A DNA stretch of 64,000 nucleotides from Flavimobilis sp052324925 (GTDB taxonomy: Bacteria > Actinomycetota > Actinomycetes > Actinomycetales > Cellulomonadaceae), in the NCBI GenBank assembly GCA_052324925.1, contig JBQPRE010000003.1, one strand, 5' to 3'. Below are positions 18,333-26,777 of the stretch, piece by piece (the stretch's first letter is position 1; each line of letters opens with the position of its first letter). Below the pieces are notes generated by a model, which saw only the letters and a program-made list of their open reading frames with translations, made no database searches and had not been told where the DNA came from. Both the position numbers and the translations under genes were made by a program.

Positions 18333-20150
18333 ATGAGCGAGCACAGCACACCGATCCTCGTCGACCCGCCGCGGTCCGAGAACATCAACAGCCTTCTTGC
18401 GGGACGCGTCGAGCGCTTCCCCGACATGGGCATCATCGAGGTCAAGGTCGCCGACGGAGAGCCCTGGCGGACCATCACCGCGCGGGAGTTCGACGCGCAG
18501 GTGGTGGCCGTCGCCAAGGGCTTCGCCGCGATGGGCCTTGCACCCGGCGACCGCATCGGCATCATGTCGCGGACCCGCTACGAGTGGTCGTTGCTCGACT
18601 GGGCCGCGTGGGCAGCGGGTCTGGTCCCCGTCCCTCTCTACGAGACCTCGAGCGCCAAGCAGGTGCAGTGGATCCTCACGAACGCGGACGTCAAGGCCGT
18701 CGTGGCTGAAACCGCGGCGCACGCCACGACCATCGAGCAGGTGCGTCGCAAGTGCCCGACGCTCGGCGACGTCGTCGTCATCGACGACGGTGGGATCGAC
18801 GCGATCGTCGCGCGCGGCGCCGATGTCGCCGACGAGGAGATCACGCGCAGGCGTGCCCTCGCGGCCCTCGACTCGGTCTCGACCATCATCTACACCTCGG
18901 GAACGACGGGGCGGCCCAAGGGCGCCGAGCTCACGCACGAGAACTTCGTCTCGCTCTGCCTCAACGCGATCGAGAAGCTGCCCGAGGTGATCGGTACGCC
19001 CGGCCGCCGCACGGTGCTCTTCATGCCGCTCGCGCACGTCTTCGCCCGCTTCATCGGGGTGCTCACGGTTCCCGCCAACGTCATCCTCGGTCATACGCCC
19101 GACGTCGCGACACTCCTGCCGGACTTTGCGACGTTCAAGCCGACGTTCATCCTCTCGGTCCCGCGCGTCTTCGAGAAGGTCTACAACTCCTCGGAGCAGA
19201 AGGCGATCGCGGGCGGCAAGGGCAAGATCTTCCACTGGGCTGCCGCGACGGCGATCGCGTGGTCGCGTGCGCAGGACGACGGCAAGGTCCCGCTCATGCT
19301 GACGGTCCGCCACAAGGTGGCTGACGCGCTCGTGCTCAAGAAGATCCGTGCGGCCCTCGGCGGCGACGCACGGTGGGCGATCTCTGGCGGCGCTGCGCTC
19401 GGTGAGCGCCTCGGGCACTTCTACCGGGGCCTCGGGCTCTCGGTCCTCGAGGGCTACGGCCTCACCGAGACGACCGCGCCGATCTCCGTCAACCTGCCCG
19501 CGCTGTCGAAGATCGGCACGGTCGGCCCGCCGCTTCCCGGCGCTGCGGTCCGCGTCGCGTCCGACGGTGAGCTCCTCGTGCGCGGGCCACAGGTCTTCCG
19601 CGGCTATCACAACAACCCGGAGGCGACGGCCGAGGCGTTCGAGGACGGCTGGTTCCGCACGGGCGACCTCGGCTCGGTCGACTCCGACGGGTACATCCGC
19701 ATCACGGGTCGCAAGAAGGAGCTCATCGTCACGGCAGGCGGCAAGAACGTCGCCCCGGCGATCCTCGAGGACCGCGTGCGCGCTCACGCGCTCGTCTCGC
19801 AGTGCGTCGTGGTGGGCGATGCCAAACCGTTCATCGCCGCGATGGTCACGCTCGACTCCGAGGCCCTCCCGACCTGGCTGACGGCGCGTGGCAAGCCCGA
19901 GCTCACGCTCGAGCAGGCGATGGAGGACCCGGACGTTCTCGCCGCGCTCGACAAGGCTGTGACTCGGGCCAACAAGGCTGTCTCGCGCGCCGAGTCGATC
20001 CGCAAGTTCCGCATCCTCCCGACCGACTTCACGATCGAGAACGGGTACCTCACCCCGTCGCTCAAGGTGAAGCGTTCGCTCGTCCTCGAGGACTTCGCGT
20101 CCGACGTCGAGGCGCTCTACGACGGGGTGGCCTCACCCGGGGCCGTCTGA
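18333..20150 (+). CDS. Long-chain fatty-acid--CoA ligase (AMP-forming)
   Basis: Acyl-CoA synthetase of 605 residues activating fatty acids via an acyl-AMP. The AMP-binding P-loop is IIYTSGTTGRPKGAELTHEN near residue 190. The second motif GYGLTETTAP occurs at about 380. The hinge and C-terminal motif FRTGDLGSVDSDGYIRITGR is followed by KKELIVTAGGKNVAP, with the catalytic Lys expected near the C-terminus (KVKRSLVLEDF). Membrane helices are absent. M. tuberculosis fadD15 occupies the same position. It could feed beta-oxidation or lipid remodelling with the nearby PlsC; the chain-length preference cannot be read. Confidence 0.9.
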   Translation: MSEHSTPILVDPPRSENINSLLAGRVERFPDMGIIEVKVADGEPWRTITAREFDAQVVAVAKGFAAMGLAPGDRIGIMSRTRYEWSLLDWAAWAAGLVPVPLYETSSAKQVQWILTNADVKAVVAETAAHATTIEQVRRKCPTLGDVVVIDDGGIDAIVARGADVADEEITRRRALAALDSVSTIIYTSGTTGRPKGAELTHENFVSLCLNAIEKLPEVIGTPGRRTVLFMPLAHVFARFIGVLTVPANVILGHTPDVATLLPDFATFKPTFILSVPRVFEKVYNSSEQKAIAGGKGKIFHWAAATAIAWSRAQDDGKVPLMLTVRHKVADALVLKKIRAALGGDARWAISGGAALGERLGHFYRGLGLSVLEGYGLTETTAPISVNLPALSKIGTVGPPLPGAAVRVASDGELLVRGPQVFRGYHNNPEATAEAFEDGWFRTGDLGSVDSDGYIRITGRKKELIVTAGGKNVAPAILEDRVRAHALVSQCVVVGDAKPFIAAMVTLDSEALPTWLTARGKPELTLEQAMEDPDVLAALDKAVTRANKAVSRAESIRKFRILPTDFTIENGYLTPSLKVKRSLVLEDFASDVEALYDGVASPGAV

Positions 20151-20164
20151 GACTCCCGCTCGCT

Positions 20165-20202
20165 CCAGGGGCGCCGATCCGCTGTGCGGTCGGTGCCCCT
20201 GG
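20165..20202 (+). terminator. Hairpin terminator after the acyl-CoA ligase gene
   Basis: A 13-bp stem with one G-U pair (20165-20177 with 20190-20202) encloses a 12-nt loop, 14 bp past the stop. Confidence 0.6.
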
Positions 20203-20263
20203 GCGTCGTCGCTGGTCCGGCGCGCGTGCGTGCGGCCGGGCGGAGAGTGTCCGTGGCGGGGCG

Positions 20264-20269
20264 TACGGT
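20264..20269 (+). promoter_or_regulatory. -10 hexamer, leaderless nuclease gene
   Basis: TACGGT ends 7 nt before ATG 20277. The same hexamer and spacing precede lipB. Confidence 0.5.
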
Positions 20270-20276
20270 CACGGGC

Positions 20277-22133
20277 ATGAGTTCGACCGTCACGCACGCG
20301 ATGTTCCACCCGGGCACCGGGCTGCGACGTCCCGTCGTCGAGCCCGGTGCCGTCGGCGTGCAGGGGTCGCTCGACGACCTCGGCACGGATCTTCGTGACG
20401 TCACCTTCGTCGTCGTCGACCTCGAGACCACGGGGACGTCCGCTGGTGCCGATGCGATCACTGAGATCGGCGCGGTCAAGGTCCGCGGCGGTGAGATCCT
20501 CGGCGAGTTTCAGACCCTCGTCGACCCGGGCGTTCCCGTGCCACCGCAGATCGCGGTGCTCACGGGCATCACGACGGCCATGGTGCTCGACGCGCCACGA
20601 ATCGCGGCCGTTCTGCCGCAGTTCCTCGAGTTTGCGCGCGGCGCAGTTCTCGTCGCACACAACGCGCGCTTCGACGTCGGGTTCCTCAAGGCTGCCGCGC
20701 GTGCGACCGAGACGCCGTGGCCCCCGTTCGAGGTTGTCGACACGGTCGCGCTCGCCCGCCGGGTCGTGCCCAAGGACGAGGCCCGTAACCACAAGCTCGG
20801 GACCCTCGCGAAGCTCTTCGGCGCAACGACGGTCCCCAACCACCGAGCGTTGTCCGACGCGCGCGCGACGGTCGACGTCCTCCACGCGTTGCTCGGGCGC
20901 CTCGCCCCGTGGGGTATCACCCACATCGAAGATCTCGCCTCGGCGCTCGACCCGGTCCCTCCCGCAGTACGCGCCAAGCGCCACCTGGCCGACGGCCTTC
21001 CGACCGGCCCGGGCGTCTACCTCTTCCACGCACCCGACGGCGAGGTCCTCTACGTCGGCACGTCCGTCAACGTGCGGGCCCGCGTACGCACCTACTTCAC
21101 CCGGTCCGAGACGCGCCGTCGCATGGCCGAGATGGTGACGATCGCCGAGCGTGTCTCAGCGGTTCCGTGCGCGACGCGGCTCGAGGCACAGGTACGCGAG
21201 CTCCGGCTCATCGCCGAGCACTCCCCGCGCTACAACCGTCGTTCACGCTTCCCCGAGCGCATGCCGTGGGTCCGGCTGACGGACGAGCCTCACCCGCGGC
21301 TGAGCATCGTCACGCAGGTCGCTCCCGAGGCTCCCCCGAGCGCGGACGGGGCCGCCGACGACGGGCTCGGCACGGGAGCGTGGCACATCGGTCCATTCTT
21401 CTCGCGTTCCACGGCGCAGGCGGCGCTCGAGGGACTGCAGTCCGCTCTCGACATCCGGCGTTGCACCCGCAAGCTGCCGCTCGTCGCGCGCCCGGGTGCC
21501 GCGGCGTGCCCGTTGCTCGACCTTGGCCGGTGCGCGGGCCCGTGCGTGGCAGCCGACGACGACGTCGGGCGCGCAGCCCGCACGGCCCACGACGCCGAGG
21601 TCGCTGCAGCGCGCACGGCGATGAGCGACGACCCGTCGTCGGTCGTCGAACGCGTCCTGGCCCGGATCACGCGCTACGCGGACGAGGAACGCTTTGAGCT
21701 CGCTGCGCTCGAGCGCGACCGCCTTGCCGCACTGCTCGAAGGCTCCGCTCGGCGCGAGTCGTTCGCCCACATGTCGGTGTGCACAGAGCTCGTGGCCGCG
21801 CGTGCCCGCGACGACGGCGCATGGGAGATCGTCGTCGTGCGCCATGGGCGTCTCGCGACGACCGCGGTCGCTCCCGCGGGGACCGACCCGTACCTGACGA
21901 TCGACGCGGCGACCGCGACGGCAGAGGTCGTCGCCGCACCGCTCCCGCCCACGACGGCTGCGCACCCCGAAGAGACGATGCTCGTCCTCGACTGGCTCGA
22001 CTCCCCCGGCGTCCGCCTCGTCCGGACGTCCCATCCCCACGCGTGCGCCGTCCGCGGTCCCGGTGCATACGGCGCACTCACGCAGCAGGCCCGCAAGGCC
22101 CGGGCGAGCGATCCCGCGCCCCGGGACACCTGA
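20277..22133 (+). CDS. DEDDh exonuclease fused to UvrC-like GIY-YIG domain (Rv2191 type)
   Basis: Bifunctional nuclease-like protein of 618 residues. The N-terminal DnaQ-type 3'-5' exonuclease (about 40-215) shows VVDLETTGTS, HNARFDVGFL and NHRALSDARAT, supplying the Asp, Glu, Asp, His and Asp metal/catalytic residues. A GIY-YIG domain follows at about 240-330 (GPGVYLFHAPDGEVLYVGTS). Next comes the UvrC cysteine cluster ACPLLDLGRCAGPC and a UVR-like helix (DEERFELAALERDRLAALL). The C-terminal UvrC endonuclease (RNase H-like) domain seems absent or altered. The architecture is typical of actinobacteria and suggests DNA repair, but the true substrate is unknown. The start is ATG 20277; longer starts lie inside the promoter. 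Confidence 0.85.
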   Translation: MSSTVTHAMFHPGTGLRRPVVEPGAVGVQGSLDDLGTDLRDVTFVVVDLETTGTSAGADAITEIGAVKVRGGEILGEFQTLVDPGVPVPPQIAVLTGITTAMVLDAPRIAAVLPQFLEFARGAVLVAHNARFDVGFLKAAARATETPWPPFEVVDTVALARRVVPKDEARNHKLGTLAKLFGATTVPNHRALSDARATVDVLHALLGRLAPWGITHIEDLASALDPVPPAVRAKRHLADGLPTGPGVYLFHAPDGEVLYVGTSVNVRARVRTYFTRSETRRRMAEMVTIAERVSAVPCATRLEAQVRELRLIAEHSPRYNRRSRFPERMPWVRLTDEPHPRLSIVTQVAPEAPPSADGAADDGLGTGAWHIGPFFSRSTAQAALEGLQSALDIRRCTRKLPLVARPGAAACPLLDLGRCAGPCVAADDDVGRAARTAHDAEVAAARTAMSDDPSSVVERVLARITRYADEERFELAALERDRLAALLEGSARRESFAHMSVCTELVAARARDDGAWEIVVVRHGRLATTAVAPAGTDPYLTIDAATATAEVVAAPLPPTTAAHPEETMLVLDWLDSPGVRLVRTSHPHACAVRGPGAYGALTQQARKARASDPAPRDT

Positions 22134-22227
22134 GCCAGGACGCACACCCGGCAGGTCGACGGTCCCAGCAACACGCGCAGTGGCAAGATGAGACCAGCCC
22201 CGTCAGAGCGTCCCCGAGGAGTCCCCC

Positions 22228-22509
22228 ATGCTCACCGCCATCGTCATGATCGATGCCACTCCGTCGCGCATCCCCGAGGTCGCCGAGACGATCACGGCGA
22301 TCCGCGGCGTGAGCGAGGTCTACTCCGTCACGGGCGACAACGACCTCATCGCGATCGTCCGGGTCAAGGACCACGACGATCTCGCAGAAGTCGTGGCGGA
22401 CGGGATCAACAAGGTCGACGGTGTGCAGCGCACACAGACGCACCTAGCGTTCCGTACGTACTCGTCGAGGGACCTCGAGAAGGCCTTCGACCTCGGGCTT
22501 GGTGACTGA
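22228..22509 (+). CDS. Stand-alone Lrp/AsnC ligand-binding (RAM) domain protein
   Basis: Protein of 93 residues consisting only of the RAM (AsnC-type regulator) domain: ITAIRGVSEVYSVTGDNDLI with a following IVRVKDHDDL segment, then a GVQRTQTHLAFRTYS end. No helix-turn-helix is present, so it cannot bind DNA alone. Such single-domain proteins bind small molecules, often amino acids, and form oligomers; the target is unknown. GAGGAG upstream of ATG 22228 supports the start. It is convergent with trpD, and the shared hairpin at 22524-22553 overlaps the last codons of trpD. An amino-acid-sensing role beside trpD is an inference only. Confidence 0.8.
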   Translation: MLTAIVMIDATPSRIPEVAETITAIRGVSEVYSVTGDNDLIAIVRVKDHDDLAEVVADGINKVDGVQRTQTHLAFRTYSSRDLEKAFDLGLGD

Positions 22510-22521
22510 CGCCCTACCTGA

Positions 22522-23571
22522 TCACGCCTGGGCGCTCGCACGCGCCCAGGCGTCGAGCCGAGCGCGCGCCGCACCGGAGTCGACAGACGTCGCCGCGTGG
22601 TCGAACCCGGCTCGCAGCCGCTCGACGAGCGTGCCCTCACCCGTTCCCGGAAGCGACCCGTCCGCGACGATCGCGGCTGCCGCATTGAGCAGGACCGTTT
22701 CACGGACGAGCCCGGGCTCACCGTCGAGCACCCGTCGCACGACGGCCGCGTTGTGCTCGGCCTCGCCGCCGCGGAGGTCGGCGACCGTGACGGGAGCCAG
22801 CCCCAGCTGAGACGCTGCGTCGAACGTCGTGTGCGTGACCTCGCCGTCGCGCACCTCCCACACGTCGGCCGGACCGTTCGCGGCCAGCTCGTCGAGGCCG
22901 TCGGCCCCGCGGAAGACGAGTGCGTGAGTCCCCCGGGCCGCAAAAACACCGGCCATGAGCGGGGCCATCCGGAGATCTGCGCAGCCGACCGCGATCGCTC
23001 CTGGCTGAGCGGGGTTCGTCAGCGGGCCGAGGAAGTTGAAGGCCGTCGGAATGCCCAGCTCGCTCCTCACCGCACCGGCAAACCGCATGGCCGGGTGGAA
23101 GGTCTTGGCGAAGCAGAAGGTGATGCCCGCCTCGATCCCGATACGCGCGACCCGCACCGGGGCATGGTCGAGGTCGATCCCGAGAGCCTCCAGGACGTCC
23201 GCGGATCCGGTTGTCGAGGACGCCGAGCGGTTGCCGTGCTTGACGACCGTGAGTCCTGCGCCCGCGACGACGACAGCGGCCATCGACGAGATGTTCACGG
23301 TGTTGGCCATGTCGCCGCCGGTGCCGACGATATCGACCGCGCGCTCGACATGGGCCGCATAGGGCACGGCGTGCTCGAGCATGCCGTCGGCGAGGGCGGT
23401 GAGCTCCTCAACGGTCTCGCCCTTGGAACGGAGCGCGACGAGGAGCCCCGCGAGCCGGGCGGGAGGAACCTGCCCGGTCATCACCTGGTCCATCGCCCAC
23501 GCGACGTCGTCCCGAGGCAGGTCATGACCGGCGACGAGCTGCTGGAGAAGCTGGGGCCACGTCGTGCTCAT
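22522..23571 (-). CDS. trpD: Anthranilate phosphoribosyltransferase
   Basis: Second step of tryptophan synthesis, joining anthranilate to phosphoribosyl pyrophosphate. The protein has 349 residues. The PRPP-binding motif is DIVGTGGDMANTVNISS near residue 85, followed by VKHGNRSASSTTGSADVLEALG. The anthranilate side contributes TFCFAKTFHPAMRF and FNFLGPLTNPA. DE-containing metal segments (FRGADGLDELA) are present. The start at 23571 has GGGAG upstream. It is on the minus strand, apart from other trp genes, with the stand-alone receiver-like gene 10 bp upstream and probably in the same transcript. The same isolated location beside ctaE occurs in M. tuberculosis. Confidence 0.92.
   Translation of the reverse strand: MSTTWPQLLQQLVAGHDLPRDDVAWAMDQVMTGQVPPARLAGLLVALRSKGETVEELTALADGMLEHAVPYAAHVERAVDIVGTGGDMANTVNISSMAAVVVAGAGLTVVKHGNRSASSTTGSADVLEALGIDLDHAPVRVARIGIEAGITFCFAKTFHPAMRFAGAVRSELGIPTAFNFLGPLTNPAQPGAIAVGCADLRMAPLMAGVFAARGTHALVFRGADGLDELAANGPADVWEVRDGEVTHTTFDAASQLGLAPVTVADLRGGEAEHNAAVVRRVLDGEPGLVRETVLLNAAAAIVADGSLPGTGEGTLVERLRAGFDHAATSVDSGAARARLDAWARASAQA
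22524..22553. terminator. Hairpin terminator overlapping the trpD end
   Basis: A 12-bp perfect stem (22524-22535 with 22542-22553) serves the RAM gene stopping at 22509. It overlaps the last codons of convergent trpD, which probably uses the opposite reading of the same hairpin. Confidence 0.55.
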
Positions 23572-23581
23572 GAAAACTCCC

Positions 23582-24007
23582 TCACTGGGCCTGCGCGGCA
23601 CCAACCTGCTCGGCGATCGTGCGCTGCACCTCGAACGGGTCGAGCGGGCGCGACACCGAGACGTCGGCAAGTGACCAGGAGGCGAGCCAGGCATCGTGCG
23701 GACGCCCGACGAGGACGAGCACCCGCGGGCAGCGGTAGATCTCATTCTTGAGCTGACGGCACAGGCCCATCCCGCCGACCTTGTCAGCCTCGCCGTCGAG
23801 GATAAGCAGGTCGAAGGATGCGAGGTCCTTCCTGTCCAGGACAGCGTCGGCAGTCGCCACCTCGAGCCACTCGATCGCGGGCGCACCGGCGCTCAGGCGC
23901 GGTCCCACAGCAGTGCGGACCTGGTCGCGCACTGTGACGTCATCGCTGTGCAAGAGGATGCGCGGGGCTCGGGTCGCGGGAGTGGTGGGGGCCGGCAGGG
24001 TCGACAT
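23582..24007 (-). CDS. Degenerate response-regulator receiver-like protein
   Basis: Protein of 141 residues with a receiver-type fold and no output domain. Visible pieces are RILLHSDDVTVRDQVRTAVG, with acidic residues after the first strand, FDLLILDGEADKVGGMGLCR, with an Asp at the phosphorylation position, and RVLVLVGRPHDAWLAS. Where receivers carry Thr/Ser after strand 4 and Lys after strand 5, this one has VLVG and SRPLDP, so the switch residues look lost. It may bind partners constitutively. The start ATG 24007 is chosen because GAAGG lies 8 nt upstream; ATG 24052 is an alternative. It is 10 bp from trpD and divergent from ctaE. Confidence 0.65.
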   Translation of the reverse strand: MSTLPAPTTPATRAPRILLHSDDVTVRDQVRTAVGPRLSAGAPAIEWLEVATADAVLDRKDLASFDLLILDGEADKVGGMGLCRQLKNEIYRCPRVLVLVGRPHDAWLASWSLADVSVSRPLDPFEVQRTIAEQVGAAQAQ

Positions 24008-24254
24008 CGTCATCGCCTTCGCTTCGTGTCTCTGGGGCTGTCGCGTGCTCATCGCATCTTGTCACGGCCCTCACCGGCTGTGGAAACACGCCGCGCGCGA
24101 GGGGTGACAAAAGTCAGCGAGTCGTCATCAAAATCGTTGAAATCCCGGGGATTCCGCATGGTTGCGCGGCTCCCGAACCGGACGTCGGCCCATTGTGCGC
24201 CATGAGTGAGGGCCTCGGGGGGGTCCAATGGTCCCAGGCGAGCCTCTGTTCGGC

Positions 24255-24260
24255 CATAAT
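24255..24260 (+). promoter_or_regulatory. -10 hexamer, leaderless ctaE
   Basis: CATAAT, a close match to the consensus, ends 6 nt before GTG 24267. This is the likely start of the ctaE-qcrCAB transcript. Confidence 0.5.
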
Positions 24261-24266
24261 GGCTCC

Positions 24267-24905
24267 GTGACGACTGCAACCACCCCTGCCCCGAGCGCCC
24301 ACGTGGGCGTCAACCGGCCGAACCCCGTCTCGGTCGGGACCATCGTGTGGCTCGCTAGTGAGCTCATGTTCTTCGCGGGCCTGTTCGCGATGTACTTCTC
24401 GCATCGATCAGTCATGCCTGCCCAGGAGTGGGAAGGTCACGCGGCCAACCTCGCGTTCCCCTTCGCACTGGGCAACACGCTGATCCTTGTCGCCTCCTCG
24501 ATCACGTGCCAGATGGCCGTGTGGGCAGCCGAGCGCTTCCAGCCGAGGCGCACGGGCTCGCTCCTGAAGATCAAGGGCTGGGGAATGAACGAGTGGCTCG
24601 TCCTCACGTTCATCATGGGCTCCGTCTTCGTCGCAGGTCAGGTGTTCGAGTACGCAGAGCTCGTGCAGCACGGCGTGACGATCTCGTCGAGCCCGTACGG
24701 CTCGGTCTTCTTCCTCACGACCGGATTCCACGGCCTCCACGTCGTCGGCGGGCTCATCGCCTTCCTCTTCGTGCTCGCCCGCTCGCACGCGGCCAAGCGG
24801 TTCGGCCACCACGAGGCCACGACCGCGATCGTCACCTCGTACTACTGGCACTTCGTCGACGTCGTGTGGATCGCGCTCTTCTTCGTGATCTACGTCCTTC
24901 GCTGA
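24267..24905 (+). CDS. ctaE: Cytochrome c oxidase subunit III
   Basis: Subunit III of the aa3-type oxidase, 212 residues with about five transmembrane helices. Characteristic segments are VWLASELMFFAGLFAMYFS, WGMNEWLVLTFIMGSVFVAGQVFEY, and FFLTTGFHGLHVVGGLIAFL, including the FHGLHV motif and Glu in SELMFF. The C-terminal SYYWHFVDVVWIALFFVIY is a family hallmark. The GTG at 24267 is chosen on the leaderless -10. It heads the operon ctaE-qcrC-qcrA-qcrB, the usual actinobacterial order that places one oxidase subunit with the bc1 complex, in line with the bcc-aa3 supercomplex. Confidence 0.93.
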   Translation: MTTATTPAPSAHVGVNRPNPVSVGTIVWLASELMFFAGLFAMYFSHRSVMPAQEWEGHAANLAFPFALGNTLILVASSITCQMAVWAAERFQPRRTGSLLKIKGWGMNEWLVLTFIMGSVFVAGQVFEYAELVQHGVTISSSPYGSVFFLTTGFHGLHVVGGLIAFLFVLARSHAAKRFGHHEATTAIVTSYYWHFVDVVWIALFFVIYVLR

Positions 24906-24975
24906 GCCAGCCCCCGCGCGGATGTCACACCGCGCACCCGACCCACCCACCCACCACGTCGAGACGAGGACTCCC

Positions 24976-25758
24976 GTGAAGGCACTCGCCGCCCGCAGGC
25001 ACCACCGGTTCGCTCCGGTCGTGCTCATGCTGCTGGCGCTGCTCGCCACCGGCGCGCTGTACGCCGTGATGACCCCGACGACCGCTTCCGCCGACACCAC
25101 GGCGAGCGCAGCGGACATCGAGTCAGGCAAGCAGCTCTTCCAGGCCAACTGCGCCACCTGCCACGGCACCGGAGCAGGCGGCACGGACGACGTGCCCTCG
25201 CTCATCGGGGTCGGCGCAGCATCCGTGAACTTCCAGGTGAGCACGGGCCGCATGCCCATGCAGGCGAGCGGGCCCCAGGCCCCCGCCAAGCCCGCGCAGT
25301 TCACCGACAAGCAGGTTGACCAGCTCGCTGCCTACGTCGCCTCGCTCGGCGCTGGACCCTCGGTCCCGACCGCCGAGATGGTCGACCCCGCGCTCGGTGA
25401 CCCCGCCAACGGAGCGGCGCTCTTCCGCACGAACTGCGCGATGTGCCACAACGCCATCGGCGCCGGCGGCGCCCTCTCCGAGGGCAAGTGGGCTCCGGCC
25501 CTCTGGGACACGACGCCGACGAATCTCTACCAGGCGATGCTCACGGGTCCGCAGTCGATGCCCGTCTTCAACGACGCGAACCTCACTCCCGACGAGAAGC
25601 GCGACGTCATCTCGTTCCTCGTCGAGCAGCGTGAGCCGTCGGTCGGTGGCCTGAGCCTCGGCTCGATCGGCCCGGTCTCCGAAGGTCTCTGGGTGTTCGT
25701 CATCGGCATGGGCGTCCTCATCGGTTTCGCCGTCTGGATCGGAGCGAAGTCCTCGTGA
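24976..25758 (+). CDS. qcrC: Diheme cytochrome c subunit of the bc1 complex
   Basis: Cytochrome cc subunit of 260 residues that passes electrons from the Rieske protein to CuA of the oxidase. It has an N-terminal membrane anchor (PVVLMLLALLATGALYAVM), two heme c sites CATCH at about residue 60 and CAMCH at about 155, and a C-terminal anchor (GLWVFVIGMGVLIGFAVWIG). Methionine ligands probably lie in RMPMQ and QSMPVF. No separate soluble cytochrome c gene is present, consistent with direct transfer within the supercomplex. GTG 24976 follows a GAGGA ribosome site. The stop overlaps the qcrA start. Confidence 0.93.
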   Translation: MKALAARRHHRFAPVVLMLLALLATGALYAVMTPTTASADTTASAADIESGKQLFQANCATCHGTGAGGTDDVPSLIGVGAASVNFQVSTGRMPMQASGPQAPAKPAQFTDKQVDQLAAYVASLGAGPSVPTAEMVDPALGDPANGAALFRTNCAMCHNAIGAGGALSEGKWAPALWDTTPTNLYQAMLTGPQSMPVFNDANLTPDEKRDVISFLVEQREPSVGGLSLGSIGPVSEGLWVFVIGMGVLIGFAVWIGAKSS

Positions 25759-26777
25759 GCACGAACGACAAGAACACCGAGCTCTCGCGCCAGCAGGCGC
25801 CGACCCAGTTCGAGGATCCGGGTCTTCCGGAGCACCGGCTGCGTATGGGTGACACGGACCCCGCGGCCAACAAGCGCGCTGAGCGTCAGGTCGTCCTCCT
25901 CTTCGCCGTCTCGGTTCTCGGTGGCATCGGCGCACTCGTCGCCTACTTCGCCCTCCCCCTCGGTTCTGACCCGATGTCCGTCCGGTGGGCGACCCTGGGT
26001 CTCGGCATCGGCCTCGCGCTGAGCCTTCTCGGCATCGGCGTCGGCGCGGTCCACTGGGCCAAGACGCTCATGTCCGACCACGAGGTCACGGAGAAGCGCA
26101 AGCCACTGGCCTCCGACCAGGAGACGCGTGACGCGGCCATCGCGGCACTCGTCGACGGCGCGCGCGACTCGGCGATCGCACGCCGCGGAGTCCTCAAGGG
26201 TGCGGTTCTCTCCGCAGTCGCGATCTTCCCGCTGACGATCGCTGTGCCGCTCATCGGCTCGGTCGGCGGCGACTGGAACATCTCGAAGTTCCGGCACACC
26301 ATCTGGCGCAAGGGCCGCCGTCTGGCGCTCGACCCGAGCGGCCGTCCGATCAAGGCCTCCGACGTCACGATCGGCTCCGTCTTCCACGTCATCCCGGACA
26401 AGCTCCGCGATGAAGAGCACTGGATGGAAGAGAAGGCGAAGGCGGTCGTCCTCCTCGTCCGTCTCGACGAGCGCGACCTCAAGGGTGACCAGTCCCCCGC
26501 GGGCCAGACGTGGTCGTACGACGGCATCGTCGCCTACTCGAAGATCTGCACGCACGTCGGCTGCCCCGTGGCGCTCTACGAGCAGCAGACCCATCACCTT
26601 CTGTGCCCGTGCCACCAGTCGACGTTCGACATCGCCGACGGCGCCAAGGTGGTCTTCGGTCCCGCGAACCGCCCGCTGCCTCAGCTGCCCATCGCCGTCG
26701 ACGACGAGGGCTACCTCATCGCACAAGATGACTTCGCCGAGCCCATCGGCCCAAGCTTCTGGGAGCGTCTCAAGTGA
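25755..26777 (+). CDS. qcrA: Rieske iron-sulfur subunit of the bc1 complex
   Basis: Rieske protein of 340 residues. An N-terminal cytosolic stretch is followed by two closely spaced hydrophobic helices (RQVVLLFAVSVLGGIGALVA; ATLGLGIGLALSLLGIGVGA) and a third (GAVLSAVAIFPLTIAVPLIG), the three-helix form seen in actinobacteria. The cluster-binding motifs CTHVGCP and CPCHQSTFD are intact and supply two Cys and two His. The GTG start overlaps the qcrC stop (GTGA) and the stop overlaps qcrB, indicating translational coupling. It receives electrons from menaquinol at QcrB and passes them to QcrC. Confidence 0.94.
   Translation: MSTNDKNTELSRQQAPTQFEDPGLPEHRLRMGDTDPAANKRAERQVVLLFAVSVLGGIGALVAYFALPLGSDPMSVRWATLGLGIGLALSLLGIGVGAVHWAKTLMSDHEVTEKRKPLASDQETRDAAIAALVDGARDSAIARRGVLKGAVLSAVAIFPLTIAVPLIGSVGGDWNISKFRHTIWRKGRRLALDPSGRPIKASDVTIGSVFHVIPDKLRDEEHWMEEKAKAVVLLVRLDERDLKGDQSPAGQTWSYDGIVAYSKICTHVGCPVALYEQQTHHLLCPCHQSTFDIADGAKVVFGPANRPLPQLPIAVDDEGYLIAQDDFAEPIGPSFWERLK

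Noticed and set aside
24013..24052. Longer starts for the receiver-like protein
   Set aside because: ATG 24007 has a well-spaced GAAGG; the upstream ATGs have no ribosome site or good -10 spacing.
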